Below are positions 48,030-60,800 of a DNA stretch of 64,000 nt, piece by piece. Position 1 is the first letter of the stretch. Every line of letters begins with the position of its first letter. The stretch is taken from assembly GCF_024323335.1 (NCBI RefSeq), contig NC_066581.1:297743536-297807535 (forward strand), written 5' to 3'. The stretch comes from Lathyrus oleraceus. Taxonomy: Eukaryota; Streptophyta; Magnoliopsida; Fabales; Fabaceae. Under the pieces are notes generated by a model. It searched no databases and was not told where the DNA came from. It saw only the letters and a list, made by a program, of their open reading frames with translations. The position numbers were made by a program, and so were the translations under genes.

Positions 48030-49321
48030 TATTGTGGATTAGAGTACGTAAGTATTGAGTGCGCAATTTAGGGGAGGTGTGAATTATACTTCCTGGATTT
48101 TTCTGGTTTTTATGCAAGTTCATTTTCTTTTTACTTTTCGGAAACAAGTTAAGTGTTGAAACTTCATTAGAATAAAGTTATGAAAAAAATAAAAGTACAA
48201 AATAGTAAATGACACAAAGATGTATCCTGATTTCACTTTCCAAACAATAATACTTCAGTCCCCTCACACCGTGTGAGAGATTTCACTATTGCCAGATCTT
48301 TGTACAAGCATATCACTAAGACTTCTCTTACAATCTTCTAACAATGATAAAGAAGCACACCACTTCCTTGATTTCCAACAACACCAACAACTATGATGGA
48401 CTTTGAATCAAACCAATTCAAAGGATATTTTTACAACAATCACCAACAACTTGATGACCACAAAAATACAGATTTTACTCTTGGGTTTGTATCTCTTTTG
48501 AGTTGCTTGTATTCCAAGATATATGAAAGTTTTGGCTCTTCTCTTTTTCTTTGATCACAATTCAAATATATACACTTAAGGGCTCAGTAATGATATGAAT
48601 GAAACTTGTTTAAATGATATGAAAGTTTATGCATAAAGTTCCATTTTGAAAGTATATGAACACTTAACAAGTTTGTTTGAATTGATTTGAAAACTACATT
48701 TTGAAAGAATTAATTTTCGTTTTGTTAATGTATACACCTTATATACATAAATAAGAACCTCTTTGAATGAATACAAGTGTTTGAAGTGGTTCCATGAAGC
48801 AATCCAGTCTTTAGGAATGAAACAAATTGATGAAAAGAGTTGTTACTTAAGTGGTAACCAATTACCATAATGTTGTAACTAGTTACAGTTGTAGCTATTA
48901 AGTGTTTTTTTTAATTTTCCGTGGCTGTAATCAGTTATAGGTTTTGGTTAACCAATTACAACTGTAGTTGTTAAAAAATAAGACATAGGTGTTAAGAAAA
49001 TTATGCCTGTAACCGGTTCCAAGTTTTGTGAAACCGGTTACAATTGTTTGAAAATGTTCAAATACAACTTGTAATAACATGGTTTGGTTCCAAATAATTT
49101 TGAAAGATACACAAATGCTTTGAGATTAATTATGCATAATATTCTGAGCGATTAAGATAAATAATATAAATTGTAATGCATACTTTAACCATATTGATTA
49201 TTTTCTTTGATTTGTGCTAGTCTTCAATATTTTTCTTCTTAGACAAACTTTTGTCTTCTTTTTGTTGATGTGCTTGTCTTCATCAAAACTTTAACCAAGG
49301 TTAAGATGAAAATTTCTTTAC
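48030..49321 (-). repeat. Probable Copia (SIRE-like) LTR remnant
   Basis: The arrangement resembles the LTR at 25295-26357: an early GGGGAGGTGTGAATTATAC segment against GAGGGTGGTGAATAAAC there, a CCAGTCCCC-like CAGTCCCCTCACACC stretch, and a right end ...CTTTACA. Repeated GTAACTAGTTACA and GTAACCGGTT words lie at 48850-49040. No PPT or coding part follows, so this is likely a solo or truncated LTR. Boundaries are approximate. Confidence 0.4.
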
Positions 49322-51440
<2,119 letters not shown>

Positions 51441-51474
<34 letters not shown>

Positions 51475-51478
51475 TATA

Positions 51479-51522
<44 letters not shown>
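51441..51522. repeat. (AT)n microsatellite
   Basis: About 82 bp of TA/AT dinucleotide with two phase breaks (ATAATTATA and ATATTATAT). Confidence 0.97.
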
Positions 51523-51524
<2 letters not shown>

Positions 51525-52203
51525 TTCTTTTTTTTATATATGGAAAGAATTATAGTCACCAATTTATTATTATTTTTTAAAATAATAAGTTTTTTGATTG
51601 AACAATTTAATTTTTCTTTCATTTCATTTTTATTATATTTTAGGAACAAATGCGAGTACCATATTAGTACTCGTACGAATGCGCGGGTATCCCACTAGTT
51701 ATTCATAAAAAAAAGTGACCTCCATTAACGGATGATGAAATTGATCCTTTAAGAAGGTAGTTCTAAGACCGAATATCCAACTTTCAAAAAAAAATAATTA
51801 TAAATTAAAGGAGGAATGAAAATTGCAGCAATGATTATGCAATTTCAAAAAATACTAATAATACTGATTATGTTTAAATGCACTTTTGATCATTTAGATT
51901 TGACATTTTAAATTATTATTATGTCTTTTAATTAATGATAATTTATTTATTAATATTTCTTTAATTAATATAGTTTTTAAGAAATTTATTAATACAAGTT
52001 TTAAAAGATAATTATATTGACTTAAGACCTAATTATTTCTAGTTCATCTTAAATCCACACCTAGACAATAGAAATGGTTTGAATAAACTATATAAACACT
52101 AAATTAAAATTAAAGTCTAACAAAACAATGTGAGAGTATATCATATCTCATTTCTAATGCCTATAATGAGTTTGAAAGTTTAGAGCCAATAATTCTAATA
52201 ATT
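51523..52203. other. AT-rich spacer, no gene recognised
   Basis: No coding potential. A 7-bp inverted repeat CGAGTAC/GTACTCG (about 51652-51674) lies shortly before GGGTATCCCACTAGT. This was considered as a Helitron 3' end but not accepted. Confidence 0.4.
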
Positions 52204-52551
52204 CTAATGCAACATATATTTACCATCTTCATCACTTAAACCAAACAATGGAACAAATATTGCCACAAGTACACTATTGACAACAATGGTGGTTCTAATG
52301 AGAATGCTGATAGGTCTTCTCTTGCACAGATGCCATTTTTCGTCAATGGCATTGATTATTGGAGTGATTACAATAGCATACTTAGTGAAAGGATTCATTA
52401 GTGTGGTCTATATTGCTATTTTTGTACTTGTTGTATTTGTTGGTAGATTTAATGTGATTTGAGATTTTAAATTATCTCCAAACATCATGTAGCCTAATAC
52501 TACAATGGTTCCATAGATAACAGTGCTTGCAGCAAAGCAAACCAACATAAC
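52204..52551 (-). pseudogene. AVT1-like vacuolar amino acid transporter exon remnant
   Basis: Minus strand from a splice-acceptor-like TTGCAG/G (exon starts at 52551): VMLVCFAASTVIYGTIVVLG, YMMFGDNLKSQITLNLPTNT, then TAG at the position where I expect Tyr, then TTLMNPFTKYAIVITPIINA and SILIRTTIVVNSVLVAIFVP. The GYxMFGD and LNLP words and the NPxTKYA-xxxTPI block are typical of the AVT1 branch of plant amino acid transporters (H+-coupled, 10-11 membrane helices). Only about 110 residues remain out of more than 400. The C-terminal part after PLFG loses similarity. No other exons were recognised nearby, so it is a gene relic. Confidence 0.65.
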
Positions 52552-52553
52552 CT

Positions 52554-53067
52554 GCAATTAACAAAATATCACTTTCATAAGAAAAATCAATTGAAAATGT
52601 CATGTAATCATTAAATTCTATATTTTTAGTATAGAAGATAACCCTTAACAATTTTGTTTGTCAGCTCTGAGAGCATAAGTCATAACAAGAACAATAAATC
52701 CAAGGTATACCAGAAGACTCTTGACATTCTTCACTTCCAACTCTACGAATATCTGCAGAATACTCTAAATATATTTGCTTAACCGATGACATTTTCAAGC
52801 CATCTCATTTAGGAAGATACTTTTATTGGGATGTAAAGCTCCATTTTCCAGCCATCTCAACCAGGAATGGATATATGTGTTGTGTTAAAGGTGTAAAAGG
52901 ATATAAATATATTCAACTGGGTCTGTTCACATGGCATTCTCCGAATTGGCAACATTTTTCATGCAATCAAAATATGGTTTTTTTACCGAGATAACCCAGT
53001 TTTTCGAAAAAATTCCCAAAATACCCCACTTTTCAAAAAAATTCCCAAAGTACCCCACTTTTAGGAG
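52554..53067. other. Unassigned sequence upstream of the hairpin
   Basis: No gene is supported. On the minus strand a short hydrophobic stretch (LLVYLGFIVLVMTYAL, near 52680) is open but matches nothing I know. 52960-53060 repeats AAATTCCCAAA(A/G)TACCCCACTTTT twice before the hairpin. Confidence 0.4.
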
Positions 53068-53208
53068 GTGTCGCCAATTGCATTGGCGACTCCTCTTAAA
53101 ACTTAAAGGGAGGCGCCAATTGGATTGGCTAGGGCAGGTGCCCTAGCCAATCCAATTGGCGCCTATGTGTAATTTTTAAGAGGAGGCGCCAATCCAATTG
53201 GCGACACC
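53068..53208. repeat. Near-perfect 141-bp fold-back hairpin
   Basis: The outer arms 53068-53102 and 53174-53208 are reverse complements over 35 bp with two mismatches. The inner arms 53111-53136 and 53139-53164 are perfect complements over 26 bp with a 2-base loop. All four arms contain the core CCAATTGGATTGG or its close variant, so the structure is built from four copies of a roughly 20-bp unit in alternating orientation. No transposon ends or target-site duplication were found. Confidence 0.93.
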
Positions 53209-53211
53209 CTT

Positions 53212-53960
53212 ACAAAAGTCTCAAATGAGAAAACCTCCAACATGAAAGTTGTAGATCTTTTCAAGACAATGAATTTGGACATAAATTTTGCATCATTTGG
53301 ATTTTGTTTTAGAAAGTTATGGGCAGTTGAAGTTGGACTACTGAGTTTTTCAACTATTATCTGACCTATAATGTTTTGCATTATCGCATGTGTTTCTTTT
53401 AGAATTATGAAATTTTGTCCAAAATAACATTTGAATTAGACATCTTAAATTTTTCAATGCACTTGGTCCCACCTCAAAATAATTAAAAATGAGTGAGTTA
53501 GGTCCTTGCGAACTTGACCCAAAATTAGGGTTTCTGTCAAAACATGTCTATGTGAATTTTGCCAAAAGGGACCAACTTCAAGCCCTTCTGTTTGAATGAT
53601 AAAAGCCTCAAATGACAAAACCTTCAACATAAAAGTTGTAGATCTTTTCAAGACAATAAATTTGGACTAAAATTTTGCATCATTTGCATTTTGTTTGAGA
53701 AAGGTATGGGCACCTGAACTTGGACTTTTTGACATTTCAATTGTTATGTGGCCTATAATGTTTTGTATTATCATATGTGTTTATTTTTGAATTATGAAAT
53801 TTTGTCCAACATAACAATTTAATTAGACATCTCAAACTTTGCAATGCACTTTATCCCACCTCAAAATCATAAAATATGAGTGAGTTAGGTTCTTGGGTAG
53901 TTGACCAAAAATTAGGGCTTCAGTCAAAACATATGTATGTGAATTTTGCCAAAATGGAGT
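53212..53960 (-). repeat. Two tandem copies of Ogre LTR-derived sequence (period 387 bp)
   Basis: 53212-53598 and 53599-53960 are both similar to 46790-47120 inside the E2 5' LTR (AGTTGTAGAT, CCTATAATGTTTTG, TGAAATTTTGTCCA, AAATTAGGG). Period 387 bp. They lie directly after the hairpin. The minus ORFs 53163-53381 and 53454-53651 are repeat by-products. Confidence 0.85.
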
Positions 53961-54056
53961 TTAGACAAAGAAACCTAATGTTTGGAGTTTACACAAAGAT
54001 AAATTTGATATAATACGACTTGATATTAATAAAATTTGGAGTTTACACAAAAAATC

Positions 54057-56201
54057 CTAATGGTGATGATCGTGATCACCTAACCGACCTCCGGTCCCAC
54101 ATCCCCTAGCTACCCTAACCCTTGGTCCTAACCCACGTTGACGATTCTGCACCGGTGTTTGTTCATCTGAGGGGCCAGAAGCGTCATTACCTCCTACAGG
54201 AGAAGATCCGTTGAGGTATTCATCCAACTCAGCATAGTCTTCAGTATTCAATGATGGTGTACCGGCGTAGCTAAGCTCATGACCCATGCCAGAGAAGTTG
54301 GGGCGTGGTTGACTCATGGATGGGCGACCAGGACGGTTGAAGGGAGACATGGGTGTGAATGATGCGTCTAGGAAAGGTTGGAAAGGTTGTTGGGGTGTTT
54401 GGAAGACATAGGGTTGTGGGATATTTTGGTTTTGTGATGTTTGGGCTTCTTGGCTACGGTAGGAGGAGGGGCGGTTAGTGTTTTGGCTAATGCGACTTTG
54501 GTAGGGTGATGGTGTGGGGGTGAAGTGATGTTCGGTCTGAGGTTGATGGTCCATTTGTTGGTGGTGGTATGGGGTATGTTCTTGGTATTGGGGTTGGATG
54601 AATGGCATGTTTTGGTTGTATGTTTGTGTGTTTGTGGAACGGAAATTTTGACGGATAGGTGGTTGTGAGAAACCGGGATGAGAATGTTGTTGTGGGTTAG
54701 ATGTTGATCCTTCTTGTGTGTAACTTGTCTGGCGTGGGTCGTAGAGGTACATATCATCGGCGATGAATTGAAAACCAATCGATCTGTACCAAGCCATATA
54801 AGTACGACTTGGTTTTACCTCATTTGGCATCTGCGTCAGTTAAGACATGGTCATGACGGTGCTTCCACTTGCGACACTCTGATCTTGCGAAGGTTTGCCA
54901 AGGGTTGAAGTTCCATTGGTCGTTCACTTTACGCATATGCCATTCTCCTAGACTAGCTGGGGGATCTGGGATATTCTGGACCATACCGAACTACAGCTTC
55001 ACACGGTTGGTGTTGTGCATCTCCACAGTTGTGAACCGTATTATCAGTGTGCATGTTGTCCATACGGCTGCGTCTTCTGCATTGACCTCATGCTCATGAT
55101 CCAGATTAAGGTATGAACGCCAAATGAACTGAAATGTTAAAGAAGATAGGATTATAATGAATGTAGAAAAAGTTAACATAATATGACGATACTGAGTAAT
55201 ACAGTGTCTCGGACATCTACTGTAACTCATACCACGTGCCGACCATCTACACCAAAAAGTTAAACAAAATTAGTTTGAGGTAATAAACTTTAAGGAAGTA
55301 AGTAAAGATATAGCAATTTAAACAACTTACTTTTTTGCATATGGAAAAGTGAAAGGGTTGTTATTGACCGGTGCTAGAGACGGTAGTCTTGACCAACCTC
55401 ATGCTTGTAGCAACACAGCACATCTAGAAAATGTAGATGTGTCTTTGTGGGAATTTTTGCACAACGAACTATAGAGATAGGCTAGACAAGCGGATCCCCA
55501 ACTGTAACTACCTATTCTATCTACATGTCTAAGTAGAGGTAAGTACATAATATGCATGCTAGAACCACTACCTTCGGGAAATAAAAAGGATCCTATTAAC
55601 AGCATAATGTAACACCTAGTTTTTATTATTCGAGCATCTTCGGTAGAATGCTCATCTAAATATAAACTATTATAATATGACTTTAGGCGTGAGAGTAGTA
55701 TACCTTGACCTCTAGCATTATCATCTAACAAATCAGTTTCTAAAAGCTCCATGCAAATTGAATTTGCATAGTTGGTCTTACCATTAACAACTTTGCCTTC
55801 AATTCGTAGTCCTAAAAGCATGTAGACGTCTTCCAACGTCACGGTACACTCACCGGTTGGAAACCAAAATGTGTGTGTCTCTGGCCTCCATCTTTCGCAT
55901 AAGGCTAGAATGAACTTGTTATCTATAGACCAAGACATAATCTTGCTAATATGACCAAAACCGGCGAGTTCAACATAAGGTTGAATCATCGGGTCAATTG
56001 GGACAAATTCGTGGACTCGAGTTCGAAACCTTGATACATCCTATAATAGAAATAATATAACACTTGACTAAGTTGGTATTTCAAAATAAAATGGGGTTGG
56101 TGAAGATGAAAGATAAAAAGTTAACAAAAGAAAAAACTTACATATGTTGCAATGTTTGCAACCGTTCCTCTGTGTGCTTCGCCCATTGTGAGTAAAGACA
56201 T
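54057..56201 (-). pseudogene. Plant mobile domain (PMD, MAIN-like) gene, disabled
   Basis: The PMD fold occurs in plant MAIN-like proteins and in transposons; MAIN proteins are nuclear and linked to silencing and meristem integrity. Exon 1 is 56201-56142 (MSLLTMGEAHRGTVANIATY, donor GTAAGT). Exon 2 is 56040-55331 (DVSRFRTRVHEFVPIDP; GFGHISKIMSWSIDN; CERWRPETHTFWFPTGECTV; VYMLLGLRIEG). Exon 3 starts near 55250 (WSARGMSYSRCPRHCITQYR). Later parts are YLNLDHEHEVNAEDAAVW and, from 54830, PNEVKPSRTYMAWYRS with a Gln/Pro-rich tail ending in His at 54057. Lesions: TGA at 55399-55401 where relatives have Trp, TAG at 54991-54993 where relatives have Gln, and a 2-bp loss near 54831-54836. The exon structure around 55170-55230 is uncertain. 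The lesion calls rest on recalled homologues. Confidence 0.85.
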
Positions 56202-56322
56202 ATTGTTGGGGACTTGGTGTAGATGAAATTGGAAGATGTTGTTGAAGATGAAATTGTAAAAGAAGTATTGTAGAGGAAGTAGTGAGAATGTTGGTGTGGA
56301 AGAATTGTTGAAGGAGTGGATG

Positions 56323-56330
56323 TATTTATA
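56323..56330 (-). promoter_or_regulatory. TATA box of the PMD gene
   Basis: Minus strand CCTATAAATACATCC context, 122 bp ahead of the ATG at 56201. It places transcription start about 90-95 bp before the ATG. Confidence 0.6.
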
Positions 56331-56417
56331 GGCAAATGGAAGAGAGCATAAAAATTTGTGTTTGCATGGTGTAGAAAGAAGAAAGGAAGGCCAAACAGCA
56401 CACGTATCAGAATAGAG

Positions 56418-56495
56418 ATGGATTCCACAGATAAAATGATAAGATTATGTAGTATCTGTCGTCAACCAGGACACAACAAAAACAACTGTCCCAAT
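56418..56495 (+). pseudogene. CCHC zinc-knuckle ORF, cut by insertion of E3
   Basis: Plus strand from ATG at 56418: MDSTDKMIRLCSICRQPGHN then KNNCP. The spacing C-X2-C-X4-H-X4-C is a classical zinc knuckle. The E3 LTR starts at 56496, so the remainder of the open frame (to 56594) is LTR sequence and the true C-terminus is displaced or lost. An upstream TAA in the same frame supports the 56418 start. It is divergent from the PMD gene with about 216 bp between their ATGs. Zinc knuckles of this type end MULE transposases and also occur in small plant proteins. I cannot tell which this is. Confidence 0.6.
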
Positions 56496-57605
56496 TGTCG
56501 CATTACGCGAAAAACCGGCGGGAAAAGAAGAAACAACAGAGCCGCCACCGTGCGTTATTTATCCCAAAAGAGGGAAAGGAAACGCTCAGAGTAAACCTAG
56601 GAAAGAACATGGTCTCGCGACCAAAGAGAATGGGTTCGGGAGTCGGTTATGCGAAGGGAAGGTATTAGCACCCCTACGCATCCGTCGTACTCGACGGGAT
56701 CCACGCACAATAGAAAGGAAATTGGTTGCTAAAACACTGCTCAAACTCACACACACTGGCTGAAAGAGACAAAAGAAACTGACTGAAACTGACTCGGCAG
56801 GACATCGTATCCTGGGCCTACTTAGTCTATCAGGCATAGACATCAGAGTCGAAGTAGTTCGGACTGGGGAAACGACACATGCTCGCTAGGATGTCGTATC
56901 CTATGCATACGTATCTCCTTGGACGAAGGAGAATCATAGCATTCGTAGCTCGGCGGACACGCACACAAACAAAAACAGGCAAAGGCAAACACGGAGCCCG
57001 AATGCCAATCACTGGACTTACATCAGCATCCGAACCAAAAACACACCCACACTGGAACCCGAATGCCACTCGATGGTCTTACATCAGCTTCCAAGCACAC
57101 AACAACACAACAAGTTAATAGGGAGTCGGGGACTCGAGCCTATAACTGTCAAGCACACACTCAAACAAACAGACAACAAATTGCTAAGGAGTCAGGCACT
57201 CGAGCCTAGCAACTGTCAAACAACACACACAAAAAGAAAAAAGGCGCCCGGAGAGATCAGCTCATCTCCTGCCTACGTACCTCATCTGGTATGAGGATCA
57301 GGGCGACGTAGTTCCCCTACGCAGGGACAAAGGACTAGCCTAACCAGATAACAGAGGGAGACACAACACTAGGGAGACTACGACTCGAGCCTAGATGTTG
57401 TCATGCAAAGTCGTCCCTAAGTTAAGGTTTCTAGCTAACTTGCACGGGAAGCAAGCCTATCCTAAACATGACTTGCACAGGAAGCAAGCCACACCTAACC
57501 TAACTTGCACAGGAAGCAAGGGTCTCGATTGCAACTAGGGCAAGAGAAAGGGGAGGTCTCAATCGCAACGAGGGCGAGAGAAGAGAGTTAGTGTTAGTTG
57601 TTAGT

Positions 57606-57690
57606 CAAACTCGACAAGACATCGCATCTCGTGCCTACGTATCTCATCTGGACATGAGAATCAGAGTTGCCGTAGTTCGGCTACGGAGGG
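57606..57690 (-). other. LTR box with two hairpins (best copy)
   Basis: The plus strand contains TCTCATCTGGACATGAGA (stem TCTCAT/ATGAGA) and CCGTAGTTCGGCTACGG (stem CCGTAG/CTACGG), preceded by CATCGCATCTCGTGCCTACG. Related copies lie near 27-100, 1966-2044, 22413-22490 (opposite strand), 29048-29097, 43611-43666, 56877-56963 and 57262-57325, always inside LTR or LTR-like sequence and in the same orientation relative to the LTR where that is known. Confidence 0.7.
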
Positions 57691-57696
57691 ACAAAG

Positions 57697-57880
57697 GTCT
57701 CGATTGCAACTAGGGCAAGAGAAAGGGAAAGTCTCGATTGCAACGAGGGCGAGAGAAAGGGAAAGTCTCGATCGCAACGAGGGCGAGAGAAAGGAAAAGG
57801 CTCGACCGCAACGAGGGCGAGAGAAAGGAAAAGGCTCGATCGCAACGAGGGCGAGAGAAAGGATCGCAACGAGGGCGAAA
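57697..57880. repeat. 34-bp minisatellite in the E3 LTR
   Basis: Units begin at 57697, 57731, 57765, 57799 and 57833, exactly 34 bp apart, with core CTCGATCGCAACGAGGGCG then AGAGAAAGG. A shortened last unit runs to about 57880. Two related units occur at 57523-57590. The repeat keeps several frames open on both strands. Confidence 0.95.
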
Positions 57881-60800
57881 GCAAACAAGGATTAGTCTAA
57901 ACTAAACCTAACTTACACAGGAAGCAAGTCAAACAAACATACAAGCACAGGTAGCACACCCTATATACACACAAGGGGCTCACACAAGGGTTAGGTTTTA
58001 GTCGAGGGGTCATATCAACCTCAACAAACAAACCTCTGGAAATGGGTGATGGTGCTCTTAACCTTGACATTGAGAGCCAAGGTGAAGCAGATGAAAGGAG
58101 ATGAGGGGTGTGCCTCATTGCTCTTATCCCTGGCCAGGGAGAGCATTTGACAAGAATGTGTGGGTTCAGAAAGTGGGAACCCTTCTACACATTTGATACT
58201 GACTCAACTGTGCAATTGCACAAGATCTTGGGTTTTTATCTGTAATGCATCAACACAGCGGTGTGAGCAAAGCAGAAGACACACTGAATAGCAGGGGATA
58301 GGTTGCTTATCCCTTGGTTCTGCCAATTGCCTCTTCACTTAGGAGGTCTTTGACTCTGTACAAGGACAAATTAAACATACACAAACATTGCCTCTTAAGG
58401 AGGACTTCAGACAGTTGCCTGGCCAAGTAACAGGCCAGGTCTTCCAGACTACATGAAGAAAAAGGAATTATACCTCAAAGCAAATTGCTAAATAGCAAAA
58501 CAAAGCAAGTTCAAAGAACTTAAGCAACTAAGGGTACCTGAAATAGTCAAACAAATCAGTACACAGTTCAACAATTAAAGCAAAAGGAAAGGAATCAACA
58601 GTCAACACAGAGGGACAATGTGCAAAGCACAAGACTCAAATCATATGAGTCTAGCCACCTACAAAACAAAAGTTAGCTCATGCTAAATAAACAAGCTCAA
58701 TCAAATGGGCAATGGTTTCTTTGAGGCAAATGCTCATCCTGAAACAAATGAACTCAAACATAAGCCAAGAGACCACTAGGGCAAGCCTAGGGTCAAAATA
58801 AATGATAAAAGCCAAGACAGCAAGCAATATCCAATCACAATCAAATTCAAACATTTAAGAAGCAAACCCAATTGGTTTCATGTTCATATCATGCATCATC
58901 ATCATTTCACAAACAAAAGAATGCAAAGCATGGCAAATGAGAGCATATAGAAGTCAACAGCAAGACTTATCTCAAAACCAAACATAATCAATTCCAAAAA
59001 TCATCAAATAATTCATGCTCAATCACAATCCACATAATGACATGCATATAAAATTTCAGCTCAATTGGATCATGGGAAGAGGGTCAATTAAAATCAGGAA
59101 GTCAAAACAAATTCAAGCATGCACAAAGAAGTCAAACAAACATGTATCAACTTCAAAAAAATCATAACTCAATGCCAACAGATGAGAAATGAATGGGATC
59201 AACACCAATGCAAAGCTTAAGATGTCTAGTATGCACATGTAAAAATTCATGATCATCCAATAAAGTATGAGAATTTCACAAATGAAATGGCAAGATGTAT
59301 CACACAAAGTCAACATTTGACTAGGCAGGGGAGAAAAATCTCAAACAATTAGGAAATGGCACAATTAATTCCAAGAAAATTCACACATAAACTAGACATA
59401 TACAAGAAGGTTCATGCAAAATTTCACATCAATTGGAGGTCAGGAAGCATGGCATAAAAAATCATGAAATTGCATATCATTGGTGTGACACAAGTTGTCA
59501 CACCCTACTTCAAAAATTCATATCTTAACAACCAAACATGATAAATTCAAGAACTCTACATCAAAACAAACATGAATGAGTGTAGATTAACCACAAAAAA
59601 TTTCAAAGTCATTGGATACATCCTCATCATTTCACAAAAGAATTGGCAAAAGGTACAAAAGGTGCATACATGTCAAGAACCCTAATGCCATTAAAAATCC
59701 AGCCATCCAAAAAATCATTAAAAATCATGATAAAAAGTAGACATCAAACAGGACATGATGCAAAAATTTTCATGAAATTTGGATTTGAAATGCATGAGTT
59801 ATGAATTTTACAAAATGTAGTATCAATTTGGGATAAATGAACAAAATGAACATGGTTTAACAAGTCAACAAGTTGACCGATGGCATTTTTGTGAATACCA
59901 CACTCATTAGACAAAACGCAGCGTACAGGGGCGAGGCAGGGAAATGTTCTCATTGGTTGTCACCAATGGAACAGTAACAGGGCAAGTAATACACGTGAAA
60001 GCCAAATTTTCTGGGAACAGGATTAGGGTTTGGCCACAGTACAGTGTGTGTTCATCTTGTTCAACATCATCAAAACGAATTTCAAACAGCAATACACAAA
60101 CAGCATGGCAGTGATATAGTGATATTCATGTAACATCATACAGCAACAAACAAACACGATTGGGGAGAAAATCTGGAAAAACGCTAGGGTTTGCTATAGT
60201 GTATTCATCATCTTCTTCAAAAATCGTGAAGAACAAGTATGTCCAGAAATCAACAGCAAGCATACCAATGTGACCATCAGACAACACACAACACGAATAT
60301 GACATCCATTTTCACTAAATCATCCTAAGCAAAGCAAATCGAGCAAAGCATGTTTGAGCATAAAAATTGAAATCCAGATTTCTCATGCATAACTCAACCA
60401 TTTCATGTGATACAAGTTGCATTGGACTCAGCAATGAATAATCTACCATAAACATAGCATGGATTAGAGAAAGAAGGTGGTCGAAACCTTACTTGTTTTT
60501 GAAGAAATGGAGGAAACAGTTGTTATTTGGATGATGCAAGCTCAAACAGGTGAAGCTGATGGTTGATATTGATGGATCCTTGAAGAAACTTAGCTCGAGC
60601 AACTCAAATCCAACTTGAATCTACACTATGCCATGGCTGTAGCTTGAAGAAAAACAGAACACGATGCTGCAGTACAGCTGAGGTTTGATGCTGCAAAAGG
60701 CTTCCAAATGTTGGCCAAGTGATGAAACAAACAAGAGCTGCTCGAGTGCTTTTAAGGTTTTGCTCAGAAATTGCAATTTGTGAAAATGCAAATTGAGAGA

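Noticed and set aside
51640..51699. Helitron 3' terminus (inverted repeat then ...CCCACTAGT)
   Set aside because: The 7-bp stem lies about 20-25 nt from the CTAG end, further than usual, and no TC 5' end or Rep/helicase sequence was found.
52640..52800. Possible further exon of the transporter (hydrophobic stretch on minus strand)
   Set aside because: Does not match AVT1 sequence that I can recall and is not bounded by convincing splice sites.
57661..57895. Overlapping ORFs on both strands (60-75 codons)
   Set aside because: Produced by the 34-bp minisatellite, which stays open in several frames.
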